Shown piece by piece: positions 9,348 to 18,623 of a stretch of 64,000 bases of DNA; within the stretch, counting starts at the first letter, position 1, and every line of letters begins with the position of its first letter. The notes beneath the pieces were generated by a model. The model worked only from the letters and a program-made list of their open reading frames with translations, was not told the DNA's origin and ran no database searches. Origin of the DNA: Sphingomonas sp. (lineage in GTDB: Bacteria > Pseudomonadota > Alphaproteobacteria > Sphingomonadales > Sphingomonadaceae). The DNA is taken from positions 62,001 to 126,000 of the forward strand of contig NZ_JAQZBC010000011.1 of assembly GCF_029239295.1 (NCBI RefSeq), given 5' to 3'. Position numbers and translations under genes: made by a program.

Positions 9348-11423
9348 TCAGAAGCGCGCCCGGACGGCGCCGAACAGGCTGCGCGGGTCCGCAGGGGCGT
9401 GCAGCCGCTGCGCGCCGTCATACCAGACATATTCGTAGCGTTCGTTGGCAAGGTTGCGCACCTGTGCCGACACTTCGATCGCCGGCGTCAGTCGATAGGC
9501 CAGTTCGGCGGTCAGCTGAAAATAGCTGCCGTACTGCCCCTGATCGTTGGCGGTATTGAGCTGATAGGATGATTGCCCGTTGCCCCAGAAGGACGCGCGC
9601 CAGGGCTGCGTCGCGGGGGCCCATTCAATCCCGGCGGTGTAGATGTTGCGCGGAACGTGGTCGATCTCGTTACCGGCGGTGGTCGGGGCGGCAGGATCGG
9701 GCACGCGGATCAGCGCCTTTTGATGCGACCAGCTGCCCCAGGCGGACAGGCCGGGCAGCGGCTGTACGCTTGCCTCCACGTCGAAGCCGCGACGGCGGGT
9801 TTCGCCGAGATTGTCGAATTCGCCCGACGGGTCGTTGAGGCGACGGCGTAGTTCCCCGCTGGCGGTCTGCTGCCACACGGCCGCGCGTGCGGTGAGCCAG
9901 CGGCCTTGCGAGAGCTTGATGCCGCCTTCGAACCCTTCGTTGATCGAAGGCGCCAGATCGCGCACCCGCGGCGGTACGACATAGGCGCCAGACCCTGCCC
10001 CGATCTGGAACGTGCGCCCGTAATTGGCATAGGCCGTCACCCCAGGAACCGGGGTCAGCGCGACCGAGAGCTTCGGCTGGCTGATCGTGCCGTAGTCGTT
10101 GACCGGGTAATGCCGCCCGTTCAGCACGTTCAGGAAATCGCCGCTGACCCGGTCGATCCGCCACGCCGGCGTGATCGTCAGCCAATCCACCGGGGTGATG
10201 ATGGCCTGAGCATAGGCCCCGCCGACGGTCAGGTCGAAATCCTGGTCGCGGGTCGCCGCCGTGATGATGCGCCGATCGCTGGTCCAGCGCAGACTGCGGT
10301 TGTGCTGCCACTGCACGTCGCCCCCTGCCTCCGCCATCAACCAATCGGCGGCGTGCCAGTGGAGCCCGGCGACCATCCCGTAATGCTGTTCGTCGGTCAG
10401 GCGCCGCTGCTGCGCGACACTGGCGGAGAAGCGGACATAGCGATCGTCGTGGTTGGTCGTCGAATAGCCGACCGCGGTCAGCGACAGGTCGCGCGCCAGA
10501 TCGGCGTCGAGATGCAGGCTGTACTGGCTGAGATTGCGCGTGCCGCCATCGGTTTGCGACACGGCATAGGACCGGCGGCGATCGGTATAAGCATCGGCAT
10601 CGGTCAGGTAGCCGGGCTCCTGCGCCGTGCTGCGGCTGTGCCGCGCGATCAGGCCGAGCCGCGCGCCGCCGAAATCGTAAAACCATTTGCCCGCAAGGGT
10701 CAGCCGGTCGAGATCGGCATGGTCGCGATAACCGTCGGTGCGGCGATAGGAGAGCGTGAAGTTCTGACTGAACCGGCCGGTTTCGACCCCGGTCGCGATC
10801 TGCCCGTCATAGGTGCCGAACGCGCCGAGGATGCCGCGCGCGTCAAGGTATGTGCCGCCGATCCGTGTCTTGATGTTCGCGCTGCCGGCGATCGCGTGCA
10901 GGCCCCAGCGCGGGTCGGAGGTGCCGCGCACCAGCTCGACCGAGGCGATGTCCAGCGGCGCGACCAGATCGATGAAGTCCATCCGCCCGGCGTTGTCATT
11001 GGATGGGACGCCGTCGATCAGGAGCTTGACCGCGTTTATCTCCCCTTCGCCGCTGAAGCCGCGGATCGAAAAGCGGCCGGAGGTCGTGCCCTGGTTGAAA
11101 TCGGTCAGCACCACGCCGGGGAGGCGCGCGAACAGCTCCCAAGCATTGTCGACATTCTGCCGCTGGGCGATGTCGCCGCCCAATATATCCACCGAGGTCA
11201 GCACGTTGGCAGTGGAACGTGCCATCGAGCGTGCAGTCACGACGATCGGGTCGCCGCCGATCGTGACCTGAGTATCGCGGCGGTTTGGATCGGCACCTTG
11301 TGCGTCGTCCGGAGCGGCGGGAGGGAGAGTAGCATCGCCGGACGGGGCGACGGACAGGGCAATGGCGGAGGAGGGCGCGACAACGCAGAGCGTCGCGGCG
11401 CCGAGCATCAGGCTACGGACCAT
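9348..11423 (-). CDS. TonB-dependent receptor (siderophore/metal type)
   Basis: A 691-residue receptor. The ATG at 11423 starts a signal peptide (MVRSLMLGAATLCVVAPSSA); an in-frame upstream start would add 39 arginine-rich residues and is rejected. The plug contains DPIVVTARSM and the LPGVVLTDFNQGTTSGRFSIRGFSGEG pattern with LLIDGVPSND. The barrel ends GAVRARF with terminal Phe. Length near 700 is typical of siderophore or metal receptors rather than the 1000-residue glycan receptors. It sits between a DUF2946 protein and a PepSY-TM protein, all on the minus strand. This arrangement recurs in sphingomonads and other proteobacteria near iron or copper functions. The exact ligand is unknown. 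Confidence 0.94.
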   Translation of the reverse strand: MVRSLMLGAATLCVVAPSSAIALSVAPSGDATLPPAAPDDAQGADPNRRDTQVTIGGDPIVVTARSMARSTANVLTSVDILGGDIAQRQNVDNAWELFARLPGVVLTDFNQGTTSGRFSIRGFSGEGEINAVKLLIDGVPSNDNAGRMDFIDLVAPLDIASVELVRGTSDPRWGLHAIAGSANIKTRIGGTYLDARGILGAFGTYDGQIATGVETGRFSQNFTLSYRRTDGYRDHADLDRLTLAGKWFYDFGGARLGLIARHSRSTAQEPGYLTDADAYTDRRRSYAVSQTDGGTRNLSQYSLHLDADLARDLSLTAVGYSTTNHDDRYVRFSASVAQQRRLTDEQHYGMVAGLHWHAADWLMAEAGGDVQWQHNRSLRWTSDRRIITAATRDQDFDLTVGGAYAQAIITPVDWLTITPAWRIDRVSGDFLNVLNGRHYPVNDYGTISQPKLSVALTPVPGVTAYANYGRTFQIGAGSGAYVVPPRVRDLAPSINEGFEGGIKLSQGRWLTARAAVWQQTASGELRRRLNDPSGEFDNLGETRRRGFDVEASVQPLPGLSAWGSWSHQKALIRVPDPAAPTTAGNEIDHVPRNIYTAGIEWAPATQPWRASFWGNGQSSYQLNTANDQGQYGSYFQLTAELAYRLTPAIEVSAQVRNLANERYEYVWYDGAQRLHAPADPRSLFGAVRARF

Positions 11424-11586
11424 GAAACAGCTTTCTTGCTGACGATTGACCCGCCGGGTCCGCGCAGCCGCGCGGCGTGACCGTGCGACAGCAACAAAGA
11501 GAGGACGCAGGCGAGCGTGCCGCGTGTGCCGAACGGGCATGACACGCGGGCGACAGGATCACCGGCCGAAGGCTTCGGCCGGCGCG

Positions 11587-12033
11587 TCAGGCCGGAAGCG
11601 GTGGTCCGCGCAAGGGGGGGCGAAGATAAGGGGCCGGGGGCGGGAGGTGCCGCGCGACCGGGCGAAGCGCCATGGCCGCGACGATCGCCAGCGCGATGAC
11701 CAGCAGTGCCACGTCGACGGCGCCCAGCACCTGTGCCGACAGGCCGGCAAAGGCGCAGGGCATTTCCGCCTTGCCGTGATCCTTCGACGGCGCACCGTCG
11801 GGGGTGGCATGATCCATCCCCGGCATCGCGATTTCCATCGTCTGCGGGCCTACCCCCGAACAAACCGCGATGGTCAGGCGGCCATGTTCAGGCACGACCA
11901 TATAGCCAGTCGGGACCAGCAGCTTCAGCAGAAGCGCCGCGCCGCAGATCAGCATCGGAAGAAGGCGTTGCGCCAAGAGTTTCCGGAATGCCCCCACACT
12001 GAGCCGGGTATCGCTGCGGGACGGCGCTGTCAC
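11587..12033 (-). CDS. DUF2946 family membrane protein
   Basis: A 148-residue protein with an N-terminal hydrophobic helix (LPMLICGAALLLKLLVPTGYM), a short extracytoplasmic loop rich in Met, His, Asp and Cys (MPGMDHATPDG, then AEMPCAFAGL), and a second helix (VDVALLVIALAIVAAMALR). It ends in a Pro/Arg tail (LRPPLRGPPLPA). This is the DUF2946 pattern; members often precede TonB receptors in copper-linked loci. The Met/His loop suggests metal contact, but that is inference. It lies 163 bp upstream of the TonB receptor and probably heads the same transcription unit. Confidence 0.78.
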   Translation of the reverse strand: MTAPSRSDTRLSVGAFRKLLAQRLLPMLICGAALLLKLLVPTGYMVVPEHGRLTIAVCSGVGPQTMEIAMPGMDHATPDGAPSKDHGKAEMPCAFAGLSAQVLGAVDVALLVIALAIVAAMALRPVARHLPPPAPYLRPPLRGPPLPA

Positions 12034-12061
12034 TGGGACATTTTGTCGCGGGATAGAGGGC

Positions 12062-12085
12062 GCGGGGGGAGGCCGCTCCCCCCGC
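12062..12085 (-). terminator. GC-rich hairpin after mesD
   Basis: GCGGGGGGAG and CTCCCCCCGC form a perfect 10-bp stem with a 4-base loop, starting 10 bp beyond the mesD stop on the minus strand and ahead of the DUF2946 gene. No strong U tract follows. It probably separates the methionine-synthase operon from the metal locus. Confidence 0.65.
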
Positions 12086-12094
12086 CGTACGCGA

Positions 12095-13123
12095 TCAGGC
12101 GGCGAGTTCCTGGCGAACGATCTGCGCGCCCGCGCCCAGTGCCTTCAGCTTTCCCTGCGCGACGTGGCGCGGCAAAGGGGCCAAGCCACAATTGGTCGCT
12201 GGATACAGTTTGTCGGCATCGACGAAGCGGAGCGCGCGGCGCAGCGTTTCGGCCACCTCTTCGGGCGTTTCGACCCGGTCGGTGGCGACGTCGATCGCGC
12301 CGACCATCACCTTCTTCCCGCGGATCAGTTCGATCAGGTCCATCGGTACGCGGGAGTTCTGGCATTCCAGCGAGATGATATCGATCGTTGATGTCTGGAG
12401 GTTGGGGAATGTTCGCTCATACTGCCGCCATTCCGAGCCCAGCGTTTTCTTCCAGTCGGTATTCGCCTTGATGCCATAGCCGTAACAGATGTGGACCGCC
12501 GTCTGTGCGGTCAGCCCCTCAGCCGCCCGCTCCAGGGTGGCAATGCCCCAGTCGTTCGCCTCGTCGAAGAACACGTTGAACGCCGGTTCGTCGAACTGGA
12601 TGATATCGACCCCCGCGGCCTCCAGCTCGCGCGCCTCCTCGTTTAGGATGCAGGCGAACTCCCAGGCCAGCTTCTCGCGGCTGCGGTAATGGGCGTCGTA
12701 TAGCGTATCGATCATCGTCATCGGACCGGGGAGGGTCCATTTGATCGGTTGATCGGTCTGCGCGCGCAGATAGCGCGCATCCTCGACGAACACAGGCTGG
12801 GGGCGTGCCACCGCGCCGACCACCGTCGGTACGCTGGCGTCATAGCGATCGCGGATACGAACGGTTTCGCGCAGTTCGAAATCGACGCCGCTCAGATGCT
12901 CGATGAAGGTCGTGACGAAATGCTGGCGGGTCTGCTCGCCATCGCCGATGATCGAGATGCCGGCCTGCCGCTGATCCTCGACCGCCAGCCGCAGCGCGTC
13001 CCGCTTCCCCGCGGCCAGCTCCTCGCCGGAAAGCTTCCACCGGGGCCATAGCGTCTCTGGTTCGGCCAGCCAGCTGGGCTTAGGCAGGCTGCCCGCGGTG
13101 GTCGTCGGCAACAATGTCGTCAT
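12095..13123 (-). CDS. mesD: Folate-independent methionine synthase (MetE C-terminal-like)
   Basis: A 342-residue TIM-barrel enzyme homologous to only the catalytic C-terminal half of MetE (full MetE is about 750 residues). Zinc ligands are visible as H211 and C213 in AVHICYGYG, E253 in ISLECQNS and C312 in PATNCGLAPLP. The ATG at 13123 begins MTTLLPTTTAGSLPKP, the usual barrel start. It transfers a methyl group to homocysteine to make methionine. Core-MetE proteins next to DUF1852 have been named MesD; they need oxygen and the partner MesX, and their methyl donor is not settled. Here the partner lies 62 bp upstream on the same strand, behind a cobalamin riboswitch, which supports the assignment. 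It is the last gene of the unit. Confidence 0.9.
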   Translation of the reverse strand: MTTLLPTTTAGSLPKPSWLAEPETLWPRWKLSGEELAAGKRDALRLAVEDQRQAGISIIGDGEQTRQHFVTTFIEHLSGVDFELRETVRIRDRYDASVPTVVGAVARPQPVFVEDARYLRAQTDQPIKWTLPGPMTMIDTLYDAHYRSREKLAWEFACILNEEARELEAAGVDIIQFDEPAFNVFFDEANDWGIATLERAAEGLTAQTAVHICYGYGIKANTDWKKTLGSEWRQYERTFPNLQTSTIDIISLECQNSRVPMDLIELIRGKKVMVGAIDVATDRVETPEEVAETLRRALRFVDADKLYPATNCGLAPLPRHVAQGKLKALGAGAQIVRQELAA

Positions 13124-13185
13124 GGTCGAATGTCCTGAAATGATGTGCTGGTCATCGGCGCAGGTGAGGGCGCGGGGGGAGGGGC

Positions 13186-14169
13186 TCACAGTCCGCAGGT
13201 GGCGGACCATTGTTCCAGCATCGCACCATGCGGCCGGATGACATGTTCCTCCGCGAACCGGCCCTGTGCGATCGCCAGCCGGCTACGTTCCTCTCGATCG
13301 TAGACGATGCGGGTCAGCGAATAATCCTGGTACGTCAGGCTGGGCTGGTAGCGCTGCGCTGCGACCGAATTCGCATTGTAGATCTCCGGTCGGTAGATCT
13401 TCTGGAAGGTTTCCATCGTGGCGACGGTGCTGGCCAGTTCGGCATGGGTATAATCGTCGAGCAGCTGGCGCAGATGATAAAAGGCCAGCGGGGCGACGGC
13501 GTGGGGCGGCATGAAATAGCGCGCCGTCAGGCCCATTTTGGCGAAATAGGCGTCGGTCGGCGACCGATCGTCGCAGCAATACTCGACCCCCAGGATGGGA
13601 TGGGCATTGGCGGTACGATGATAGACCTGCCGGCTGGACACGCTGAGGCAGATGACCGGCGGCTTGCGGAACTGGTCGCGATAGGCGCTGGATCGCAGGA
13701 AGTGCTTGAAGAGCTTTCCGTGCAGGTCGCCGAACCCTTCCGGCACGTCGTCGCCGGGGCCATGCCGCTGATGATCACTCAGCCGGATGCTGAAATCATA
13801 GTCACGGATGTAGGAGGACAGGCTGTTGCCGGTCATGCCGTCGACCCGTTCGCCGGTCAGCCGATCAACGATGATCGTGTGCAGCATTTCGATCAGCGGA
13901 AATCCCGCCGCGCCGCCATTTTCCAGCGTGAGATGCGCGGAGACGATGCGTAGCGCGAGCGCGTAGCGATCCCCCGTCGGATTGTCCCAATGCATCAGCC
14001 CGTTGAAACGATTGTCGATCATCGTCAACGTGTTGCGGAGGTTTTCTCGCCTGGTTTCTCCCCGCGCGAGATTGGCGAAATTGGTGGTGATGCGCGTGCT
14101 TTCGGCGGGGCGATAATCCTCGTCGAATGGGATGCTGCTGGTCCTGAACGTGAAGCCGCTATTCGTCAT
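13186..14169 (-). CDS. mesX: DUF1852 protein MesX, partner of MesD
   Basis: A 327-residue DUF1852 protein, full length for the family. Recognisable segments include FNGLMHWDNPTGDRYALALRIV, HTIIVDRLTGERVDGMTGNSLS and VEYCCDDRSPTDAYFAKMGL. The ATG at 14169 is preceded by AGGTGAG. MesX is required with MesD for methionine synthesis in oxygen-dependent, folate-independent strains; it has been suggested to be an oxygenase or to generate the methyl donor, and its chemistry is not established. It is the first gene after the cobalamin riboswitch, so B12 should repress both genes. No signal peptide is seen, so it should be cytoplasmic. Confidence 0.88.
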   Translation of the reverse strand: MTNSGFTFRTSSIPFDEDYRPAESTRITTNFANLARGETRRENLRNTLTMIDNRFNGLMHWDNPTGDRYALALRIVSAHLTLENGGAAGFPLIEMLHTIIVDRLTGERVDGMTGNSLSSYIRDYDFSIRLSDHQRHGPGDDVPEGFGDLHGKLFKHFLRSSAYRDQFRKPPVICLSVSSRQVYHRTANAHPILGVEYCCDDRSPTDAYFAKMGLTARYFMPPHAVAPLAFYHLRQLLDDYTHAELASTVATMETFQKIYRPEIYNANSVAAQRYQPSLTYQDYSLTRIVYDREERSRLAIAQGRFAEEHVIRPHGAMLEQWSATCGL

Positions 14170-14295
14170 GACTCACCTGCTGTTGTCGAACAGGGAGCCT
14201 GGAAGAACGCGCGTGTCATCGATCGGCGGATGGCAAGAGCCACCCGCTGCCTTCCAAGCGCGATCCACCGGAGGAACCCCCGTCCGAGGAACGTT

Positions 14296-14500
14296 ATCGC
14301 GTCGGAGGCAGGTCTCCTGGCTTGCGGGTCAACGCGGCGGTTCCGGCCTTCCCGGGCCCGTTGCGAGGCCCAGTGACACGAAATGGAACCGCCGCTCGCC
14401 GCTTACAGTTGCGGGGGCAGCGCCGGAATTTGCCCCGAAAGGCATCACCGGCTTCCCGTCTTAGCCTCACCGCCATGCCTGGGATGAGGAACCTCGACAG
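14296..14500 (-). promoter_or_regulatory. Cobalamin (B12) riboswitch
   Basis: Reading the minus strand, the leader contains GGGAAGCCGGTG, then GCTGCCCCCGCAACTGTAAGCGG, a long paired arm, and the B12 box GCCAGGAGACCTGCC (14304-14318). The order and spacing match the AdoCbl riboswitch consensus. It ends about 125 bp before the mesX start. In bacteria that also have cobalamin-dependent MetH, such switches turn off the B12-independent methionine synthase when B12 is present. Boundaries are approximate. Confidence 0.94.
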
Positions 14501-14505
14501 GCCCG

Positions 14506-14534
14506 TTTCAACATCATCCCCGCGGCTCTGTCAA
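14506..14534 (-). promoter_or_regulatory. Candidate promoter for the riboswitch-mesXD transcript
   Basis: On the minus strand a perfect TTGACA (14529-14534) is followed after 17 bp by TTGAAA (14506-14511). Transcription would start near 14499, just ahead of the riboswitch. The -10 match is weak (3 of 6). Confidence 0.4.
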
Positions 14535-14696
14535 TGCGGATATAAAGATATGTTTATATGGTAATGACTGTGCGCGAACGGTGGCGGTTAGCCGTCCTCC
14601 TCCGGTCAATCGCCACTGCTGGCCAGCGCGCGCGGAGAGGCGTACGATCACTCGCTAAAGATCAGGTCACGCGCATTAACAAGCGGAGGATGGCAC

Positions 14697-15317
14697 ATGA
14701 TCATCGTCTGGGGCGGACAGACATCGCGGTCGATCCGCGTGACATGGCTGCTGGAGGAAATGGGACTGCCGTACGAGGTGCGGCAGGTCGACATGCTGGC
14801 TGACCGGCGTGACCCAGCGTTCCTGGCGCTCAATCCGGCGGACTATATTCCAGTGATGCAGGACGGCGATGTCGTCATGGTCGAATCGATCGCGATCATG
14901 GAGTATCTGATCGCTCGCCGTGCGCCGACCCCGCTCGCCCCGGCGCCCGACGATCCGGCTTTTCCCGCGTACCAACAATTCCTTCATCTGGGGGAAGCGG
15001 GGCTGGCGACGCTGATGATGCCGGTGATCGTCAGCCGCTTCATCGCCCCTGCGGCTGAGCGCGACAATTGGGCCGCCACATGGTGCCTGCAATCATTTCA
15101 GAAGCGGTTGAGACTTGTCTCGCAACGTCTTGCTTATTCACCGTTTCTCGCTGGGGAGACGTTCACTGCGGCGGACATTTCGGTCACCTTTGCCTTAACG
15201 CTGGGCCAGAAGCATTGTGACCTGATGCTTGGTGAGGTCGAACAGACCTATCTGGACCGCACCACTGGGCGCGACGCCTATAAGCGGGCGATGGAGCGAT
15301 CGCACGAGGGGCTCTAA
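14697..15317 (+). CDS. Glutathione S-transferase family protein
   Basis: A 206-residue protein with an N-terminal thioredoxin-fold domain (residues 1-80: WGGQTSRSIRVTWLLEEMGLPYEV, the cis-Pro region NPADYIPVMQDGDVVMVES, then IAIMEYLIAR) and an all-helical C-terminal domain. VMQDGDVVMVESIAIMEYL matches the glutathione-binding Glu-Ser motif. Such proteins conjugate glutathione to electrophiles or reduce peroxides. It is single, divergent from the B12-regulated unit and convergent with the pilus operon; its stop lies 20 bp from the adhesin stop. The substrate is unknown. Confidence 0.88.
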   Translation: MIIVWGGQTSRSIRVTWLLEEMGLPYEVRQVDMLADRRDPAFLALNPADYIPVMQDGDVVMVESIAIMEYLIARRAPTPLAPAPDDPAFPAYQQFLHLGEAGLATLMMPVIVSRFIAPAAERDNWAATWCLQSFQKRLRLVSQRLAYSPFLAGETFTAADISVTFALTLGQKHCDLMLGEVEQTYLDRTTGRDAYKRAMERSHEGL

Positions 15318-15337
15318 GGCGGAGCACCTGCCGCAGC

Positions 15338-16297
15338 CTAGAAGCCGAGGGTGACCACGATGAAGTCCGCATATTGCCCGACGGTGGGGAGAGTGCCGAT
15401 TTCGACCCGGCCGTAAACGGGTACGGTGTCGACTCCCCCGGTCCCCGTCCCGGAAATGACCCCGTCAATGTCGATCGGATTGCTGCGCGAGGGATCGCGG
15501 TAAAGCCTGTAAGGGATAAGGTCGCCCGCCGCACTCTGCATCCGTCGTTCGGTACCCGCAGCATGGCGGCCCCCGTCGAAGCTCAGTGTCCAGCCGCGGT
15601 TCGGCGGGCACACCAGTTGCACTGAGCCGGCCGCGTCGATCCGGTCCTGCAGGCCGGCGAGTTCGCCAAAATCGATGTCGCCGATCGTGCCCAGCATGCA
15701 CCCCTCGACCACATTGGCGGTGACGCTGATCGTCACGTCGACCCCGAACAGATTGGGGCCATTCCGCTGGCACGCCGTCGATCCGGCGGTCAGGAAACCG
15801 ATCACCGTGTTGTAGAAGAAGGCGGAGTAATTGGCCGGCGTGATGGCCTGCCCGGGCGCTATTCGCCCGTAATAAGTGAAGGTACCCGTCGTTCGGGAGT
15901 TTCCGGCGACGGTCACGGTGGTCGTCAGCGGATTGGTGCTGTTCCAAATTTGGCTGCCCGCGCTGTCGACATAGACGTTGAAATCGGCCGGCGTCGGTGC
16001 GGTGCTGATCAATTTAGGCTGGTCCACCGTGCCCGGAAAGCTTGGCGTGCCGATCGCGGCGCACAGTGTAAAACTGATCGGGGTCGCCTCGAAGTTGGTG
16101 CAATTCCAGCTGATGGTCCCACGCGTTGTGCGGGAGCTGCCGAAATCGAGCGTCGGCTGATCCGCCTGGCAGGAAGCATTCGCCTGCGCCTTTTGCGGGA
16201 TGAAAAGGAAGATCGCCAATCCGGCGACGGCAATGGCCAGCAACATTCGTCGCCAGAGCGACCGTTCGGCGACGCGTGCCGGCGCACTTAGCGGCAT
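15338..16297 (-). CDS. Spore coat U domain adhesin of archaic chaperone-usher pili
   Basis: A 319-residue secreted protein with an N-terminal hydrophobic segment (about residues 14-40) followed by two SCPU domains. The first begins SCQADQPTLDFGSS, and the second begins VVEGCMLGTIGDIDFGELAG and ends YADFIVVTLGF, the donor-strand type C terminus. The two-domain form and the last position in the operon match the tip adhesin CsuE of Csu-type pili. The ATG at 16297 overlaps the usher stop by 10 bp, so translation is probably coupled. Paired cysteines in each domain suit periplasmic oxidation. Its binding target is unknown. Confidence 0.85.
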   Translation of the reverse strand: MPLSAPARVAERSLWRRMLLAIAVAGLAIFLFIPQKAQANASCQADQPTLDFGSSRTTRGTISWNCTNFEATPISFTLCAAIGTPSFPGTVDQPKLISTAPTPADFNVYVDSAGSQIWNSTNPLTTTVTVAGNSRTTGTFTYYGRIAPGQAITPANYSAFFYNTVIGFLTAGSTACQRNGPNLFGVDVTISVTANVVEGCMLGTIGDIDFGELAGLQDRIDAAGSVQLVCPPNRGWTLSFDGGRHAAGTERRMQSAAGDLIPYRLYRDPSRSNPIDIDGVISGTGTGGVDTVPVYGRVEIGTLPTVGQYADFIVVTLGF

Positions 16298-18623
16298 GTG
16301 ACGGGCCCGATCTGCACTTGCCGGCCCGCCGCGCGCTGATAGTCGAAAGTGGCGGCACATGTTCCGCCCTCGGGAAGTAGCGCCTCCACCCTGTTGATGC
16401 TGCGCAGGCCGGTCAAATACGCACGTCCGTCATAGCCAACGACGGCGGGCTCGTTGACGCCGGTCACGCTGACCGCCGTGCCGACGGGAAGCACCTGGCC
16501 CTGGGCATTCACCAAAATCACGATCGCGCTGTTTTCCGGGGCGACCCCGAAATCGATCGATACGCCGCCGAACGGTGGGGGCACGACGACGGCCTCTGTC
16601 CGCGCTGGGCGCACGTCCACCGGCAGCCCGGTCGGGTCGATCGAAACCGTATTGGGCGCCAATGGCGTCAGATCAGTCACTAACGCCTTGCCGCGCCTGT
16701 TCGTCCGGGTGACGCGCCGCGTGTTGGACAGCACCGGGGTATCCGGGCCAGCGCCGCTGACCACGGCGAAGCTCGAATCGATACGCGGCGCGGCGTAAAG
16801 TCCCTTCATCGCGACGATCGACCCTTCGGCGTACCCCGTCACATGAACTTCATCGCCATATTGTTCGATCCCGCCCTCAAGCGACGCAAAACGCGCGCGA
16901 TAATTGAGATTGGCCGCGCGATAGGTCTCGCGTCTTCCCGACAAGGCCTGATTGTTGACGACTGTCCAGCCGAGCGATCCCCGTTCGAGCCCGGGCGTGC
17001 GCCACGCTCTGGTCTGCAGCGTGGCGCCGCCTTGCGTCTGCGCCACACTGGCGGATGCCGAGACGTTGCGGCCGAGCGTGAAGGTGATCCCGGCGAAGAT
17101 GCCCCAGTCCCCGCGCTTGCCGAAATCCTTATAGCCGTTGATCCACGCCGACGCTTGTTCAAACACCGGACGGAACAACGAGGCGCTGGCGATCCGCAAC
17201 TCATCCTGGCCCAGTCGGGCATGGGCGTAGTTGAGGTTCACGCCAGTGCGCCGGACGGTGAAGTTCGCGCCAAGCCGCTCCACCCGGCGTGAAAAGGACA
17301 GGAGCGGCGGCAGCGTTGGATCGGAAATGACCACGAGATCGGGTGAACGATTGAGCAGTCTGTCGCGGGTGAGCGTGGCGGTGGCGATATCCTGATAGTT
17401 GTTGCCCGTTTCTTCGACACCGCCGAACAGGTTGATACCGGCGACGCGGGCCTGCACGTCGAGCCGGCTTCGTATTCCCGTCTTGCCGAGAAACCGGCTC
17501 ACCGCGAGGCCGGCGGTGAGCGACCCCCAATCCCCCAGCCTAGTGACGCCGCCAACGCTGGCGTTCCACAGATCGCGGGTTGTTTCGGCGTGCCCAATCA
17601 CCGTGAGACGATCCGAAACTCCGTAGGCGGCGGTGCCGGAGGCCGCGAAATCGGGGTAATAATCGAACGACTTCAGCCCATAGTTGCGCCGGGGAAAGCC
17701 GGCTTCGAACGAGAAGCCGAGGCGGCCCTTTGGGAAAAGGTTGGGAACGAAGAAGATCGGTTTGCTGATCAGGGTCTCGCGGCCGCCGGCGTCGGTCAGG
17801 ACAATCGTCGCGGTCGCGCCGCCGCCCAGATTGGGGAGCGAGCGGAACTCGAACGGGCCCCGTCCAACCTGACCAGAGAAATAGCGCAGCCCGTTCAGGT
17901 ATAGATCGACGGTAGAGGGCACGGCGGCAGACGCCGTCAGGATCGGCAGCGCCGCGGCGACGAGATCCGGGCGCTCGAGATAGTTGCGGCGGATCTGAAC
18001 ACCGGCAAGGCGATAGGCAGTCGAGAGCTGCCCGCCATCGGCGATCGTGTCGCCCACCGTCATGGCCAGGACGCGGCGCACATCGACATAGCGCCATTGC
18101 GTATCGAGCCGCACATGCTCGAAGCCGCCTTCGCTCTGTGGTCGCCAGTTAGCAAAGCCGGTGGTCTGCCCCACGCCAAAAGGACTGATGAAGCGCAGAT
18201 CATATTGACCGGAGGCGCGAAGGCCCGCCCGAGACGCGTCGACGAACAAGCCGTAATTCAGGACGGCGCCGGTATCCGTCTTTACCGAATCCGGATCCAG
18301 CGACGTCTGAAGCGCGGCGTCATCAAGCACGACGGGCACCAATGCTGCGTCCGCCGCCTCGAACGCCAGCGCTTGCGCTGCCTCCGAGTAGCGGAACCGG
18401 ACGCCCGAAAGATCGGCCAGCCTTGCGTCACTTGCCACAATAAAGGCGATTGTCTGCCATTCACGCTCACCGCCAGGATCAGCTCGACGTCTTGTCTCCC
18501 TGTAATTTCCTGACCTGCGCGTGCCGTCGCCGGAACCACGATCAGGCAGGCGGAAACAACAACCTTTATCCGGAAGGCGAATCGCTCACCGGGAGGCGAT
18601 CGCGGTCGCTTGTCTGATCTCAC
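16288..18623 (-). pseudogene. Pilus outer-membrane usher, apparent -1 frameshift
   Basis: A Csu-type usher of about 778 residues that would export and polymerise SCPU subunits across the outer membrane. The first 62 codons run from a GTG at 18623 (signal-like FRIKVVVSACLIVVPATARA, then DVELILAVSVNGRQSPLL). The rest is in another frame from 18438 (VASDARLADLSGVRFRYSE through the barrel, plug and C-terminal Cys pair ending QIGPVTCR). Joining SPLL to VASDARL restores normal usher sequence, so one base is missing near 18436-18440. The local TTATTG is not a canonical slippery heptamer. Either the gene is broken or this is a sequencing error; the remainder of 716 codons is undamaged. The 5' end overlaps the chaperone gene by 38 bp. 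Confidence 0.8.

Noticed and set aside
9906..11480. A 524-codon open frame opposite the second TonB receptor
   Set aside because: Antisense to a complete receptor and without start context or motifs.
18430..18445. Programmed -1 ribosomal frameshifting in the usher
   Set aside because: The site lacks a canonical X XXY YYZ heptamer and no clear downstream pseudoknot was noticed; an indel is simpler.
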